Counted from the stretch's first letter, positions 1-11,897 are shown. The stretch is 64,000 nt of DNA from Antitrichia curtipendula (GCA_951230915.1 OX579635.1:34782001-34846000); one strand, 5' to 3'. Made by a program: numbers and translations. The notes: generated from the letters alone by a model not told the origin.

Positions 1-900
1 AAATAAAAATAAAAAGAGGAAATATTTATGTTTACTAGAAAATTTTCACTATTTAAATTAACAATCACAATTTTTTATAAGAAAAATTAGCAATTTAGTT
101 TTTATCATTTAACAAGTACCACCTTCTACTTTATAAATTTTTTAAATGAATTTAGAAGTTTGACAATGTGGATTTTTTTCATGTATTTATGATCCACTTT
201 CCAAAATATTGACTAAAATGCACATGATATATTGATATGGTATGTACGTTGTTTTTTCTAGAAATGTTGAAGGTCAAAACTTCACCTTTGAGAAGGGCTA
301 CATCAAAATTGCAATGGATGAGGATTTTTACTTTGAAAATTTGGGAGGATGTACTTGAATCAATTAACTACAAAGATCCTATGTTTGGATTTGTTAAAAA
401 GTAAATATAGATGGGTCAAACCACACTCAAAGGTACCAATACTATTACTTTGCTAGAACTAGGTCAGGAGTCTTTTTTTGAACTTTTAAAGCTCTAAATT
501 ACTTTGATATTGTTTACAAAGATTTTAGCCTTGTTGTAGATATGAGCATTTTAAAACTTATTTTGGGTCTCGTAACACCAAAGTAAATTATAGGTTACCT
601 CTTAAAGTAATTTGATGTTCTTAGGTCCAAGATTGATTAACAATATTCAAACTCAAAGCAAGGTTAAAATCTTCGTCTATTTTATTCATTAACAAATCCA
701 ACTATAGGATCCTTTAGTTAACTTACTAGAGTGCATCCTACTAAAATTTCATAATAGAAAACCTTACCAACTGCAAGATTATGACACTTGGATTTTAAAA
801 AGAAGTAGTCTCAACTCTTCCCAAATGGTTAGGTTTCATCTTTCAAACTTTTAACCCCTAGAAGACCGTGACTATGTTTTCATCAAAAATGCTGTTTAGA
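1..900. other. AT-rich stretch, nothing recognised
   Basis: No open frame, RNA gene or repeat boundary that I can support. Poly-A and poly-T rich, with no convincing coding signal on either strand. Confidence 0.5.
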
Positions 901-1080
901 AAGTTTTTTTGGCACCCCCCGCGGTCCAGTTACAGAAATATAAAAATTTAAATTTTTTAAATTTAAAAAAAAAAATTTAAAAATATATAGAATGTTAAAA
1001 TAATAATAAAAATATTAAAAAATTCTCCAGTCTGACGTGGCACAAGTAGTGCCACATCAGATTCCCCTCCAAAAAAAATT
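901..1080. repeat. Dispersed repeat with TGACGTGGCAC hairpin (copy 1)
   Basis: An A/T-run-rich segment surrounds an imperfect palindrome at 1033-1059, TGACGTGGCAC then a 5-base loop then GTGCCACATCA. Equivalent hairpins occur at 8655-8681 and 38744-38770 in similar A/T-run contexts, so this is a dispersed family. Its outer ends are not resolved; its right side abuts a truncated TTAA element. Confidence 0.55.
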
Positions 1081-1618
1081 TAAAAAATAGTAAGTAGAAA
1101 GAAGTAGAGAATGATTTAAAATACAAAATTGCTAAGGATTTAGTTATGGAATTGGAAAATACCCATCCCAATGGTTGTAATGTTATAATAAAAAATTTAC
1201 ACCTAATAATTTTATTTTTTCAAAAAATGCTGAAAACCGAGTAAGATAAAGGACTTCAAAATTTATTTTGGAGTAGATAATTTATAACTGCCCACAAACA
1301 AGAACTCCTCATAACTTGATTCATTGATCAAAATGGAATGATTCAAAGCTTTCTATGCATATATATCTCTTAAAAACCAATTTCAAATTTTTTGTTTCTA
1401 AAATGAGTGATTTTTTTAATCTGCCCGGCCATGGAAGAAAGTAATATATTAGGCCCTAACTTTTGGCTCATATTTTGAAATCATAAAATTTAGTGCATAT
1501 GAAAGATATTCCTTGTTCCCACCTATTAAAATTTCAACCTAAAATATGCAAATCTCTAATCACACGTACTGGCCCAAATTTCTATGTTGCCAAAAAATGT
1601 ATGTTGGTCTTTTAGAAG
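1081..1618. mobile_element. TTAA element, family A2, left-truncated copy
   Basis: Similar along its length to the right part of the element at 59538-60488 and to 62749-63312: shared stretches include the antisense-looking CTCCTCATAACTT and the ATCAAAATGGAATGATTCAA region. The right end reads TTTTAGAAG followed by TTAA at 1619-1622. The left half, including the CCCCTAAA end, is missing. No coding capacity. Confidence 0.55.
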
Positions 1619-1622
1619 TTAA

Positions 1623-2966
1623 ACAAAAATGTGTAGATCTACAACTTGCAGTTCTTCATAATGTATTAAAGAAATAAGTTGGAAATAAATATAAAATTTA
1701 ACGAACATCACCTTTGTTACAAAACATGTTGAAAGCAATGTGTATGATTCAACGGTCAATTGGAGACAAGTTTTGTCTTATTAATTTTTTTGAAATAATT
1801 GCATTAAAAAGAGGCCAACTAGCATATCCAAAAGTTGCAATCTCCATTTTTTTTAATTCAACCTTCATGGATTAGCTTTAGACAAAACAATTTATTGTAT
1901 GTGGTCATACTAATTCCTTGAATAATTTTTAAATATTATAAAAAAAAATAGATTCTTTGATGTACTATAATATTTAGAAGGTAAAATGAACTCACTTACA
2001 ATATTATTATGGAAGGCAATTACACAATACAATACATCAATTTCCAACATACACCCGCGGTACATGAAATCAATTGATTTATATCAATCAAATCTACACT
2101 AGAAAATCCATCCAATTTTCTATATAATATCAAAAAATAGAAGTTTTGTATAAAGTTAAAAATAATAATAACAAATTAAAATGACTTTCCAAAAACCAAG
2201 AAAATTTAGTCTAAAGGTTTTCAACTCCATTGTGAAATATAAGAATGCAAAATATCCTAACATCTTAAATCAAATTGGATATGAAAAACAAAACATTAGT
2301 AATTCAAAAGCCTGTTGGTATCAAAAAGATTATTTAATTTAGTGTGCATACTACGACTATTTTAAGATAAAGTTTTTTCTTTAGAAAATATGGATATCTT
2401 TTCACATTTCAATATGGTCATGTGCTTTGGCTGAACATGGTTTGTAAATCACTTTCTTCCACTTCAAATTCAAGTATTTGTTTTGTAGTAGAATTTTTAT
2501 AGTTTTAAAAACATTGTAATGCATTATGACAAAAAAATTGATGTACAATTTTGTGCAAATTTTCCAAAAATCCCTAGCGTAATAAGACTTTGAATTTTTT
2601 TTATCAAAAGAGAAGTTTCAAATTTGTCACCTTATTTAATTTGTAAGTAAGCTAAAGTTTAAATTCACTGTGATGATATCAATCAATGATGAAAATATAT
2701 CAATTTATCTTTAATATATATATTATAAATATGTGAATTGTTAAGATAGTAACAATTTAATATTTTATTATTTAGAATTGACTTGGAGAATTCTTAGAGT
2801 TATACTGATGTATTTTTTTTATTGCTACAACTTGAGGCAACAATTTTTTTTTTCTTGAATACCAATGCCAAATACATTCAAACAAAACTCATGATAAATG
2901 ATACAATATTTTGGCATAAAATTTGAATGTCATCAATATTATACATGAAGTGGAATTTTATTTTAC
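1623..2966. other. AT-rich stretch, nothing recognised
   Basis: No coding frame or repeat boundary supported. It lies downstream of the EF-hand-like exon on the minus strand, so it could be intronic, but I found no second exon. Confidence 0.4.
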
Positions 2967-3095
2967 CTTAGAAGGAGGAGTACCAAAAAGGGATATCATG
3001 GCACAAATGACTTCTTCACGATTCAACTTGCCTTTACATCCCTTGTCAAAATAATTGAAAGTACTTTGAATGTCTTTGCTTCTTAAGAATGCCAT
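2967..3095 (-). CDS. Candidate EF-hand exon (EFCAB11-like), isolated
   Basis: The minus strand has 43 codons from an ATG (complement of 3093-3095) ending exactly at a possible donor, AAG|GTAAAA, in phase 0. The peptide contains FDKGCKGKLNREE, which fits an EF-hand loop (D at position 1, G at 6, hydrophobic at 8, E at 12), then a helix and LFGTPPSK. From memory that ending resembles the first EF-hand of the EFCAB11-like family, where LFG..PSK follows the loop. Such proteins bind calcium; a role here is unknown. An in-frame stop lies just upstream of the ATG, so it is either a true first exon or an exon with an unplaced acceptor. No partner exon was found, so it may be a relic or part of a gene with long introns. 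Confidence 0.42.
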
Positions 3096-3434
3096 TATTT
3101 GGACTCATCATTGTAAGAGTTTGGTGAAAGGTATTTCAAAATCCTTCATCATTTAAATTTTTTTTTCAAGCATTACAAAAAAAACAAAAGCATGCTAAAG
3201 ATAATTAAAAACTAAAAAATACTATGATATTTTTTATTTTAAAAAAGGACATGGTTGCTAGATTGTCCAAAAAAACAAACAATGTTAATTTATAACCTTT
3301 AATTGTTTGAGGACCTATGTATTGTCTGGTATATTTATCCTTCAATATTTAAAAGTGCACAGTAGGGAAGGCAACCCATTCTCGATCACTTAAGGAATTA
3401 CAGAATTTGGAACTCATTAATTCATAGCAACTTT

Positions 3435-3671
3435 CACTATAAGAAACCATAGTTTTTCGATGTCTAAGTTGACGGATTTTAGGTGACGTCAAATCTAACA
3501 ACCTTTATCTTTATGTCAACATTGACGTCCAATGTAACATCAAGATGTTATATTGGACGCTATTGCTGATATAAAAACAAGGGTTGTTAGATCCAACATC
3601 ATCTAAAATCCGTCAACTTAGACAATGACTGTTATATTAAACTTCACCTAAAACATGGGTTTCTTATAGTG
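3435..3671. mobile_element. CACTA-type MITE with TTT target duplication
   Basis: A 237-bp foldback starting CACTATAAGAAACC and ending in its near inverse, TTTCTTATAGTG. It is flanked by TTT on both sides (3432-3434 and 3672-3674), matching the 3-bp duplication of En/Spm (CACTA) elements, whose plant termini commonly read CACTACAAGAAA. Subterminal arms (TCTAAGTTGACGGATTTTAG and its complement; TGTTAGAT pairs; GACGTCCAAT pairs) make nearly the whole element a hairpin. No transposase, so non-autonomous. Confidence 0.8.
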
Positions 3672-3886
3672 TTTGTTTTGATATTAAAATATCTGAAAAC
3701 TCTAAGAAGGGTCCAAACACTATTGCTGCACATGAGAAATTTTCCACCAAAGAAACAGTCCTCTTACATGCCTATAATTCTTGAAGTAATTGGAAATGGG
3801 TCGTCAATCGGGAATGGGTTGCTTCCCCTAAAGTTTCTTTGTCAAAGTTTTTTCTCATATTTTTTATATTTATATCTAAAAATATA

Positions 3887-3890
<4 letters not shown>

Positions 3891-3950
<60 letters not shown>
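3891..3950. repeat. (TA)n microsatellite
   Basis: Sixty bases of uninterrupted TA. Open frames running through it on both strands are artefacts of the repeat. Confidence 0.97.
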
Positions 3951-3953
<3 letters not shown>

Positions 3954-5500
3954 TCATACATGTGTTCAATATTCTAAATTTGTAATTAAAAAAATGGATA
4001 TAAGTAAATAAAATTAACATTATATTAAAATGATCATATCTTGTTGAAATTGACATATTCATTAAATTTGCTTTCTTTAAGTGTACTGTACATTACATAG
4101 TAACAAAAATATTATGTAAAATTTCAAAATACTTAGAGTTGGAATATTTATTCTAATGAATTCTTAGAAGAATTCAAAATATTTATATCATTATGGTGAT
4201 GGTATACCAAACCTCAAAATTTAAGATATATCAAAATTATTATAATTGATGATGTAATTATTTTAATTTATAATCAATATATAGCATGTAAGGTTTTCAA
4301 AAGTATGAACTTACTTGCGTATTATAGTAGAGGCTTGCAATTTAAAACCAATTTCAATTGTGAATATGAAATTTATGTTTATTATTAAACTATTGTATTT
4401 TTGGATGTAAAATATTAAAAACTAGTATGAAAATCATTTAAAATCCTAATTAAAAAATTAAAAATTAAAAAAAATTAAATGTCTATATTCCTTTATACAT
4501 TGAAGGAACAAAGATTAATGATGGAATATTGTTATGAAGTCTATTTCAAAAATGATATAACATAAAATAGCACATTGATGCAATAAAACTATATCAAATG
4601 ATTCAATTTTCATTCAACTTTAGAATATATTTTCACCTTAAAGAATATGTAAAACTCAAGACGGTTAGATCTTGCATTGTAGAGACAAATCTTAACCATG
4701 GAGTAGATGCTATCCAAGATGTAATAATCCTTGAACTATCAAAGGTTGCATTTTATTCTAGGAAATTTACTGATAATCTTCAAATTAAAACAATTAGTCA
4801 TAGTGAGATAAATTAAATTCAAGGGAGAGAAGGGGTCTCTTTCGTGGACTGTTTGGTCCCTTCTTTGCTCTTTGAAGGTAACTATATTCTCAACCTTTGG
4901 GAAAAAAGCATTCCCTACATTAAATTGTATTCTAAACTTTTTTTAACCTACAAAACATAAATTTATACTATGCTTTGTCATCACATGTGTAATGTATCTT
5001 TGAGGTATATAACACCTGAGTAAAATGCTCTACAAATTAATAGAAAATGTTTGGCATAAAATAATACTAAATAATATGAAATTTAAAAAATATATAAAAC
5101 ATTTGTATAAAAAAATAAAAAGTTTCAGATTATTTTTATGCTTAGAATTTATTGAACCTTATTTTAATTTCTTTTTAGCAAAAACGTGTCCATCCTACGA
5201 TCTCATCCTTTACTACAAATCCCACCTTTCACTTACAGTTTCATTATTTATGAAATAGATATAAATGACTCTAATGTTAATTCATTCATACCAAGGGGGA
5301 ATTAACCTTAAAAGGTATATAATTTTCTTCCATTATGATGGAAGATTGGGATTAAAGGAAAATGTGGAGAGATTATTTTAACCCCTCAATCTATTTTTTT
5401 CCGTCCCTCTAGCCTTAAACTACTAAATTAGCATTGTACATTAAGTCCAAAGATGCGAAAATATTCACTATCTACTGAAAATGGATTGTTATAGCCCTTT
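3951..5500. other. AT-rich stretch, nothing recognised
   Basis: Short open frames at 4598-4816 and 5025-5258 have AT-driven composition and no recognisable domain. No RNA gene or element boundary seen. Confidence 0.45.
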
Positions 5501-5506
5501 TGTCCT

Positions 5507-5579
5507 CCCCCCCCCTCGCCTGAAAATTGAGAGCCGTTGATTTTTTTTAAAATCCTTCCCCCTCCCCCCTCCCCCCTCC
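5507..5579 (-). other. C-tracts; possible G-quadruplex on minus strand
   Basis: There is a run of nine C at 5507-5515, then runs of five, six and six C separated by single T at 5558-5576. On the minus strand this gives G6-A-G6-A-G5, which can supply four GGG tracts. An open frame through it encodes mostly glycine and is not a gene. Confidence 0.6.
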
Positions 5580-5712
5580 AATACCGTTGATCTTGAAAAA
5601 CAGCTTTGGATATGGATATGGTACATATACGACACATATATGATACACATACAATATAGATCTGGATACGAGATAACGATATACGAGATATATCTTATAT
5701 CAAATCTCACCA

Positions 5713-5747
5713 GCATCCCACCTGAAAATTACAAAAAGGTGGGATGC
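5713..5747. repeat. Perfect 11-bp hairpin
   Basis: GCATCCCACCT at 5713-5723 is followed after 13 bases by its exact complement AGGTGGGATGC at 5737-5747. No T-tract or gene context supports a terminator; it is probably part of a foldback repeat. Confidence 0.6.
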
Positions 5748-5883
5748 AATGGGTGGTTTACCCAAAAAAAAATTTAATTATTTTTTGAGTTCACTAGGGG
5801 TGTAAGAAATTTTTTAGTTTAGTTTAAATTGTTTTTTGAGTTCACCAGGGGGAATTTTTTTTTATAATTTAATTTAAATTGCT

Positions 5884-5958
5884 TTTTGAGTGCATAGTGA
5901 GGAGAGTGTCTTGTTGAGCTCAACAAGACACTCTCCTTCACTATGCTATGCACTCAAA
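5884..5958. repeat. Foldback with perfect 36-bp palindrome
   Basis: Positions 5901-5936 are a perfect loopless palindrome centred on GAG|CTC at 5918/5919, with half-site GGAGAGTGTCTTGTTGAG. Imperfect outer arms (TTTGAGTGCATAGTGA left, its near complement right with a 4-base insertion) extend the stem to about 75 bp. Likely a very small foldback element. Confidence 0.75.
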
Positions 5959-6647
5959 TCAAATTGTATCAGTCTGCACATTACTTTCGGATGGAAAATG
6001 ATGTTATAAAAAGAAATTATAACCACACACGTAAATTCTTCTCAATTTTGCATCTAAAAAACATGACCCAAACATTATGACTTTATTATTAGTGAATTAT
6101 AATTCTCAAAGTAGATATTTTTGAAATTGAAATTGAATTTTTTTTATAATTTAGGTGTATCTCTATTTTTACAAATGTAAGTTTAATTATTATACTTAGA
6201 TTTTAGTATTTGTTGTGAAAATATGAATTGAAGTTAAAATGATTCAGCAAATGCTGATATTTTGCAAGGTTCATTTTTTTCCATAAATTAAGAAAGAAAG
6301 CAATTCTTCAAATTCATAACATATAATTTAATTAATAAAATTTGCTCACCCTACACATTGGGTATGGTACACAAAAACTTAAAACCCTCAATCCACATTG
6401 TACAAGAGGAACAAGTCTTGCATCATCATAATCTTAAATTGAACACTAAACTGCTCAGAGACATCAAATTGCCCACCAAATAAAACATAAAATTTATTTT
6501 CAATCCAAACCATGAATTTTAGAAGTGGAGATTGTGAATTAGAATAAAAGATTTTTTATCTTTTTATTTTAAAATAATAATTGAAGAAGCTAAACCTCTA
6601 AGTGAAAACATTTTCTTACATTGACCTCTCCAAAAATTATCCTTTTC

Positions 6648-6904
6648 CAATAATCTTATAGTTTGCGTATTGTGCCATTTAAAGAATTTTGCATAATATA
6701 GAATACAATTGACATTTTTTGTTTTATACTATTAACATTAAATTCTTATGTAATTACGATCAAGCATACCAAATTTCAAAGTCAATGAAGCAAAACTCCA
6801 TTTTGGATGAATGGTTTTATTTAATATTCATGGTTTTATTTGATATTTATGGTTTTATTTGATAATTGATTGAAGAATATTGGTAATGAATTCTTAAATA
6901 CAAT

Positions 6905-6970
<66 letters not shown>

Positions 6971-7566
6971 AGCCATATATCCATACATCTTTCTTTCAAC
7001 AAGCATCTCCAAAAAGCTTCAAAATTCCTTCTAAACAGATTTCAATAAATATTGGGGTAGCAATGCCAAATTTTGTAAAATAGATATTTCTTTATTGTAA
7101 TTTGGTTTTACTATTTGACCCTCACACCATAACTAATTTTGTACAATTGAGCATGGTGGTACAAATACTTTGCCAAAAATCTAGTTAAAATATAGAGATG
7201 TATCTATTTCATAAAATTTGGGCATTGTCATCTCAACATTGAAATCTCTATAGAGGGACTTTGAAAGCTCTTTTGGAGATGCTTGGTAAAGGAAAGATGT
7301 GCGTATAGATGTTTCCTACATATCTATGCAATCAAATAAAAAAATCATCACCAATGTTTTTCAATCAATTATCATGTAAAGCTATAAACATTAAATAAAA
7401 TAATTCACCAAAAAATGGAATTTCACTTTTTTGAAATTGAAATTTGGTATGCTTGATCAGGATTGTGATAGAATTGAATGTCAATTATGCAAAAAAATGC
7501 TAATTATATTATATATATTATATAAAATTCTCGAATAGCACAATAGACAATTCATCAGATTATTTG
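6648..7566. mobile_element. 0.9-kb long inverted repeat (foldback element)
   Basis: The left arm from about 6648 to 7086 and the right arm from about 7198 to 7566 are diverged reverse complements. Matching blocks in mirrored order include TATTGTGC, AGCATACCAAATTTCAA, GATAATTGATTGAA, CAAGCATCTCCAAAA and AAATTTT..AAATAGATA. The centre is near 7110-7190. An (AT)n tract at 6908-6968 has expanded in the left arm only. No coding frame and no clear target duplication. Confidence 0.65.
6908..6968. repeat. (AT)n microsatellite
   Basis: Sixty-one bases of uninterrupted AT inside the left arm of the long inverted repeat. The right arm has no counterpart. Confidence 0.97.
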
Positions 7567-8569
7567 ATCCGATTGTACTGTACAAGATGTACTCTTCAAT
7601 TTACAATCAAAAATCAGGTTCAAAAAAATAATAAGTCAATTTTTATTGTTATTTTTTATAAAGTTCACAACCTTGAGCAGTTGACCATATGTTCTAAATA
7701 ATTTCATGGTAATTTTAGAGGTCAAATCCCACTTTTACACTAAGATTGACTAGAAGAAAACTTTTTAAAGTCCAATCCATGCCTTACTTAGTCTTATAAA
7801 AAATATTTTAAAAATAAAATAAAAAACAAAACAAAATAAAATTGCAAATTTGACTGTTTCGGTGAGCAGACTGCTCATTGCGGCACTTTTCCAGAGGGCT
7901 GAAATTTTCTGTAGTTTTGCTCTTTGAGATGGTCCTCACTATAGTTTTGAGGGACTCAAAATTTACGCAATTTTATATCAAGGAGGACAAAAGTATCAAC
8001 TATGTCATTCTTTTCCTTGAACCTGAAATTTCAAATGTAAATTTATATTCTTTGATCTTAATAATTTTGGAAGTTGGACGCTTGCTATCCACAACTTCTC
8101 ATTTATTTCTAGTGTAAAGAGGCCCTATTGAAATAAAAAAATTCTTAGTGTAATACCTTGTGATGGAGGAAATAGTTGGATTCTTTGAACCCTTGATTTA
8201 AAGATGATTATAGTAGAACTTCTCTAAAGTGAACTTCTCTAAAACAATGACTTCTATAAAGTGATGGAGTATTGATTGCCTAGTCATATATTAGGCCCAA
8301 TTCTAAACATACACATCAGAGAGATTCTTTGAGATCCTTGAGTATGGGAACTTGAGCCTGGTCCTAGGGCTATTATTTTAGAAAATTTATACTACATCTT
8401 TTTCGAAAAGTTGTATTTTTCCTAGTGTGAATGTTAGTTAGTTCTTAGGGATAAAGCTCTATTTCTTCTTTAAATGGTTGGAATGGAAGGAAGGCCAACC
8501 TTTTTTCTTCTTCTACTACAAGTGTTCCATTAGGAAAAATATCAGGCCTCCAGAAGGCTGCTAAGGAAT
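7567..8569. other. No gene recognised
   Basis: AT-rich sequence. The open frame at 7878-8117 lacks any domain or coding bias that I can support. Confidence 0.4.
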
Positions 8570-8790
8570 TGATTTATGGGACCCCTTTGGTGCAATTTCA
8601 GAATGAATAAAAATTAAAAAAAATTGGAAAAAAAAAATTAAAAAACATTAAATCTGACGTGGCACTAATAGTGCCATGTCAGCATCCAATATTTAAATAT
8701 TTAAAAAAAATTTAAAAAATTTAAAAATATATTTTGATTTTTTTCCATAAATGCACTGGGCGGGTGCCAAACTCGTGGCCTTCTGAAGTG
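8570..8790. repeat. Dispersed repeat with TGACGTGGCAC hairpin (copy 2)
   Basis: The hairpin at 8655-8681 (TGACGTGGCAC, 5-base loop, GTGCCATGTCA) sits between long A/T-run tracts, as at 1033-1059 and 38744-38770. Short blocks mentioning GGACCCC and GGGCGGGTGCC flank it. Ends are not resolved. Confidence 0.6.
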
Positions 8791-9948
8791 CTGAAAATTT
8801 TCCAAATGTTTGGGATTTGTCCAAAACTAGCTTCCAATTTTGGTGCTTTTTGCATCTTTTTTTGTTATTTTAAAAGCTACAATACAATTTCTAACCATTT
8901 TCAATAGATTTTCAGCAAATTTGCTATAGAACTTGGATAGGCAATCCCATTTTCATCCTTAATCCTAGAATGATGCCAAAGATGTTTTGTATCCATTGGA
9001 TGATCAACTGGACTCTATGCATATTGAAGAATGGATGACATTCATCCAATTTTTGGTATGCAATTTATTGATGCCATGTCCACATCATGGAATTTTTTAA
9101 AGAAATTTCAATTGTTTTTTTAATTTTAAATGGGGTAGCTTATCAAAAAATTGGTACAAAATGTAGTGTATTTCAATACTTTGAGCTTTTTTCCCCTTAA
9201 TACTCTTTTTGGCATTCAAAATGTTTTCTTTTGCTTTTAAGAAAAACTAACAAAAAAAATAAAGCTTTTGAAGTGCAATTTCTATTCCACTTGAAAATTT
9301 TGAATTTTTTTGAAAAATACTCCGTAAGTATTTAAGTGAATTTTGAAGTTGACAGAGGATCTATATCCATATTTGTGAATACAGATTGGCTAAAAAATCT
9401 TCTTTATATTGCGATGTTCTACATTATGACATACTTCTATTATGAGAATTTTAGATTTTTTGATTATGGTTTGTATTTGATATAAATTTTTTCCTTTTTT
9501 CTTCCAAAATTTGTGGTAATTTAAAATTTACATAATAAAATTTGAAAATTTTAGGACAAATATGAACATGTGACTTCATCACTAGAAAATAAGTTTGATT
9601 CCTGAATAATAGCAAAGAAATGCATTAGATGACATTGGAGGGCATTGGAGGGCCGTTTCAGGCCTGTTCCCAAATCTGGCCTGATTCTGTGAACAACCGG
9701 CACCGTTTGTCAGGATTTATTTTTTTCATTTTGTTTTTCCCCAAATATCATTTTAAGCAAAAAAAAAAATTTATATTTTATTTTATATTTGAAATGATGA
9801 GGCACAATCTCAGCCACATCAACTAGCAATTATCTTGTGTTCCCGCAGTCTCGAAATGCATGGTAACTCGTAGTCTTCCAATGGCCTCAAATGTCATCTA
9901 ATGGAGGATACAAAGTGAGGCACTTTCATAGACACTGTTCTTTGAGAG
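8791..9948. other. No gene recognised; short block shared with 38560
   Basis: At 9650-9670 GGGCCGTTTCAGGCCTGTTCCC matches the block near 38573-38590, so part of the hairpin repeat family is probably present at 9640-9830, without its palindrome. The remainder is AT-rich with no supported feature. Confidence 0.4.
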
Positions 9949-9952
9949 TTAA

Positions 9953-10173
9953 CCCTTAAACGCCAATGAGGACTTTTTTTGTCTGATGGATGACAGAGAA
10001 TTCTTCTAATAGGACATAAGTGCAACTATTCATCTTCAAAATTTTGTTGTGAAAAGGTGAAGTCTTCTACAATAGTTTGACTTCCAATGAGTGCTTTTGC
10101 AATAATTTAGGTAAATGATTCACAAGGTAACCAAACAAATGATTTCCAAGGTCACCAGTACGTCATTCAAGGG
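9953..10173. mobile_element. TTAA element, family B, array copy 1 (221 bp)
   Basis: Starts CCCTTAAACGCC directly after TTAA (9949-9952) and ends CGTCATTCAAGGG directly before TTAA (10174-10177). The CCC...GGG termini and exact TTAA flanks fit a piggyBac-type non-autonomous element. It is homologous along its length to copies 2 and 3 and to 45652-45874. Confidence 0.78.
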
Positions 10174-10177
10174 TTAA

Positions 10178-10398
10178 CCCATAAATGACGCAACGGATGT
10201 TTTGTATCCGATAGATGACAAGGAATCCTTTTGTGTAAGACATAATTGCAATTATTCATCCTCAAAACTTTGTGTGAAAAAAGGAAATCTTCTACAAATG
10301 TTTGATTTCTAATGAGTGTTTTTGCAATTTTTTAAGCAAATGATTCACACGGTAACTAAAGGAATGGTTTTGACGATCACTAGTACATCATTCAAGGG
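10178..10398. mobile_element. TTAA element, family B, array copy 2 (221 bp)
   Basis: Starts CCCATAAATGACG, ends CATCATTCAAGGG, and shares single TTAA sites with its neighbours on both sides (10174-10177 and 10399-10402). Same length as copy 1, with scattered substitutions. No coding capacity. Confidence 0.78.
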
Positions 10399-10402
10399 TT
10401 AA

Positions 10403-10615
10403 CCCATAAACAATGCAGCGAAGGTTTTGTATCCAATAGATGACACGGAATCCTTCTGTGTTAGATAGAAATGCAATTATTCATCCTCAAAACTTTGTAT
10501 GAAAAAACGAAATCTTCTACAGATGTTTGATGAGTGCTTTTGCAATTTTTTAAGTAGATGATTCACACGGTAATCAAAGGATGATTTCCATGATCACCAG
10601 TACGTCGTTCAAGGG
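10403..10615. mobile_element. TTAA element, family B, array copy 3 (213 bp)
   Basis: Starts CCCATAAACAATG, ends CGTCGTTCAAGGG, and is followed by TTAA at 10616-10619. Slightly shorter because of a deletion near the TTTGATTTCTAATGAG equivalent. It completes a three-unit head-to-tail array. Confidence 0.78.
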
Positions 10616-10619
10616 TTAA

Positions 10620-11897
10620 AGTTTCAGGCTTCAACTAGACGGTGTTGGTGCACAAGCTAGAGGGGGTGGAGTGGCGAGGGCCGGGCAGAGAAAGGGCTTC
10701 CCAGGCATGACATTAGGGTTTAGGAGGAGAAGGCCAAGACTGGGGCCTGAAGGACTTTGGGAAAGGCTGGTAACTTAACGACGAACCCATCTTGCTGCTC
10801 TAGTTTCACAGTCCCTACAACTTTTGGTCTCTTGAAACTCTAGCGTCATCGCCATCGCCGTTCACAGGTTCCTTTCTCCCTTCATCGCTTCATGCCTTAT
10901 CGCCTCTTTTTCTCTCCTAATCTGCTTGGGTTTAGGATTTACTTATGCATCCCATTCGTTGTCCGTTTGGGGCTCCTGCCTTCTCGCCCCCATTCTGCGT
11001 ATTCTCTTACCCTAGCTGCTGAGTTTTGAGAAGGATCCATGAGCATTTTCTATATATGGAGGATTTGCATCCCATGTCTTGCCTTCCACTCAAGTTGCTA
11101 TTTGGTAGCGCTGCTTATGGTTTTTCCTCGTTGCAATCAATGTCAGCATAGTACCGTTACATAGCACCTTGAGTGATATCGCGATGCTCGCCAATGTTGA
11201 AGGTTCAATCATGCGGCGGCATGTGTGTTCTGATTCCTATCGCGAGGTTTTAGGATGTTCAGAGTTGCTGGGCAAAGGTTGATATAGAGTTTTGACGTTC
11301 CTCTTCATAGTAACAGTACATGTCAAAGTAACATCCTAGCTCACCTTGCTGTTGTGTGTGTTTCGTTCTTTGTGCTTCGTTTTAGAACTTTGTCCTATCG
11401 ATGTTCGCCATGGTGCTTGCCTTTGACGAGTATGGTCGTCCCTTCATAATCATCCGCGATTAGGAGACGAAGGCCCACGTCTGTGATATAGATTTGTGAG
11501 ATAATTTAGGATTTTGCTCTGATTTTTATTGCTCTAGAATTTTCATGCCTTCATCTTCTATATTGGAGTTTGAAACTTTAGCACAAACTCTTAGGATCAT
11601 GGAAATTGACTTATGACTTGTAGTATAATAGACTGAACACTGAAGTTTCCCGCACAACTATGTGCTTGCTCCCCCCTGTGCCGTGTGGTGAGAATCTGGA
11701 CTTCAGTCTTGTTATTGAGGTCTCTTTTGATCTCCGACAAAGTGTATGAACTCTTTGAGTCGGTTCTCTTCATATACGGATGTCACATTTTTGCACTTGC
11801 TTCCTGCCATTCTGTTTTGCCGTCATACGGATGTCAGATCTTTTTTGTGTTGACTGCATCTTAATATAGGTCTGCGTTGCTTTCCGTTGAAGGAGGA
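10620..11897 (+). other. GC-richer leader-like sequence
   Basis: Composition rises well above the surroundings. The stretch holds pyrimidine-rich tracts, a TTAGGGTTTAGG plant-leader-like block and a possible acceptor at about 10868 (TTCACAG|GTTCC). It has no long frame. It could be the 5-prime leader and introns of the decayed coding-like sequence that follows. Confidence 0.3.

Noticed and set aside
3669..4062. Open frames on both strands through the TA microsatellite
   Set aside because: They exist only because (TA)n has no stop in these frames; the peptide is Tyr-Ile repeats.
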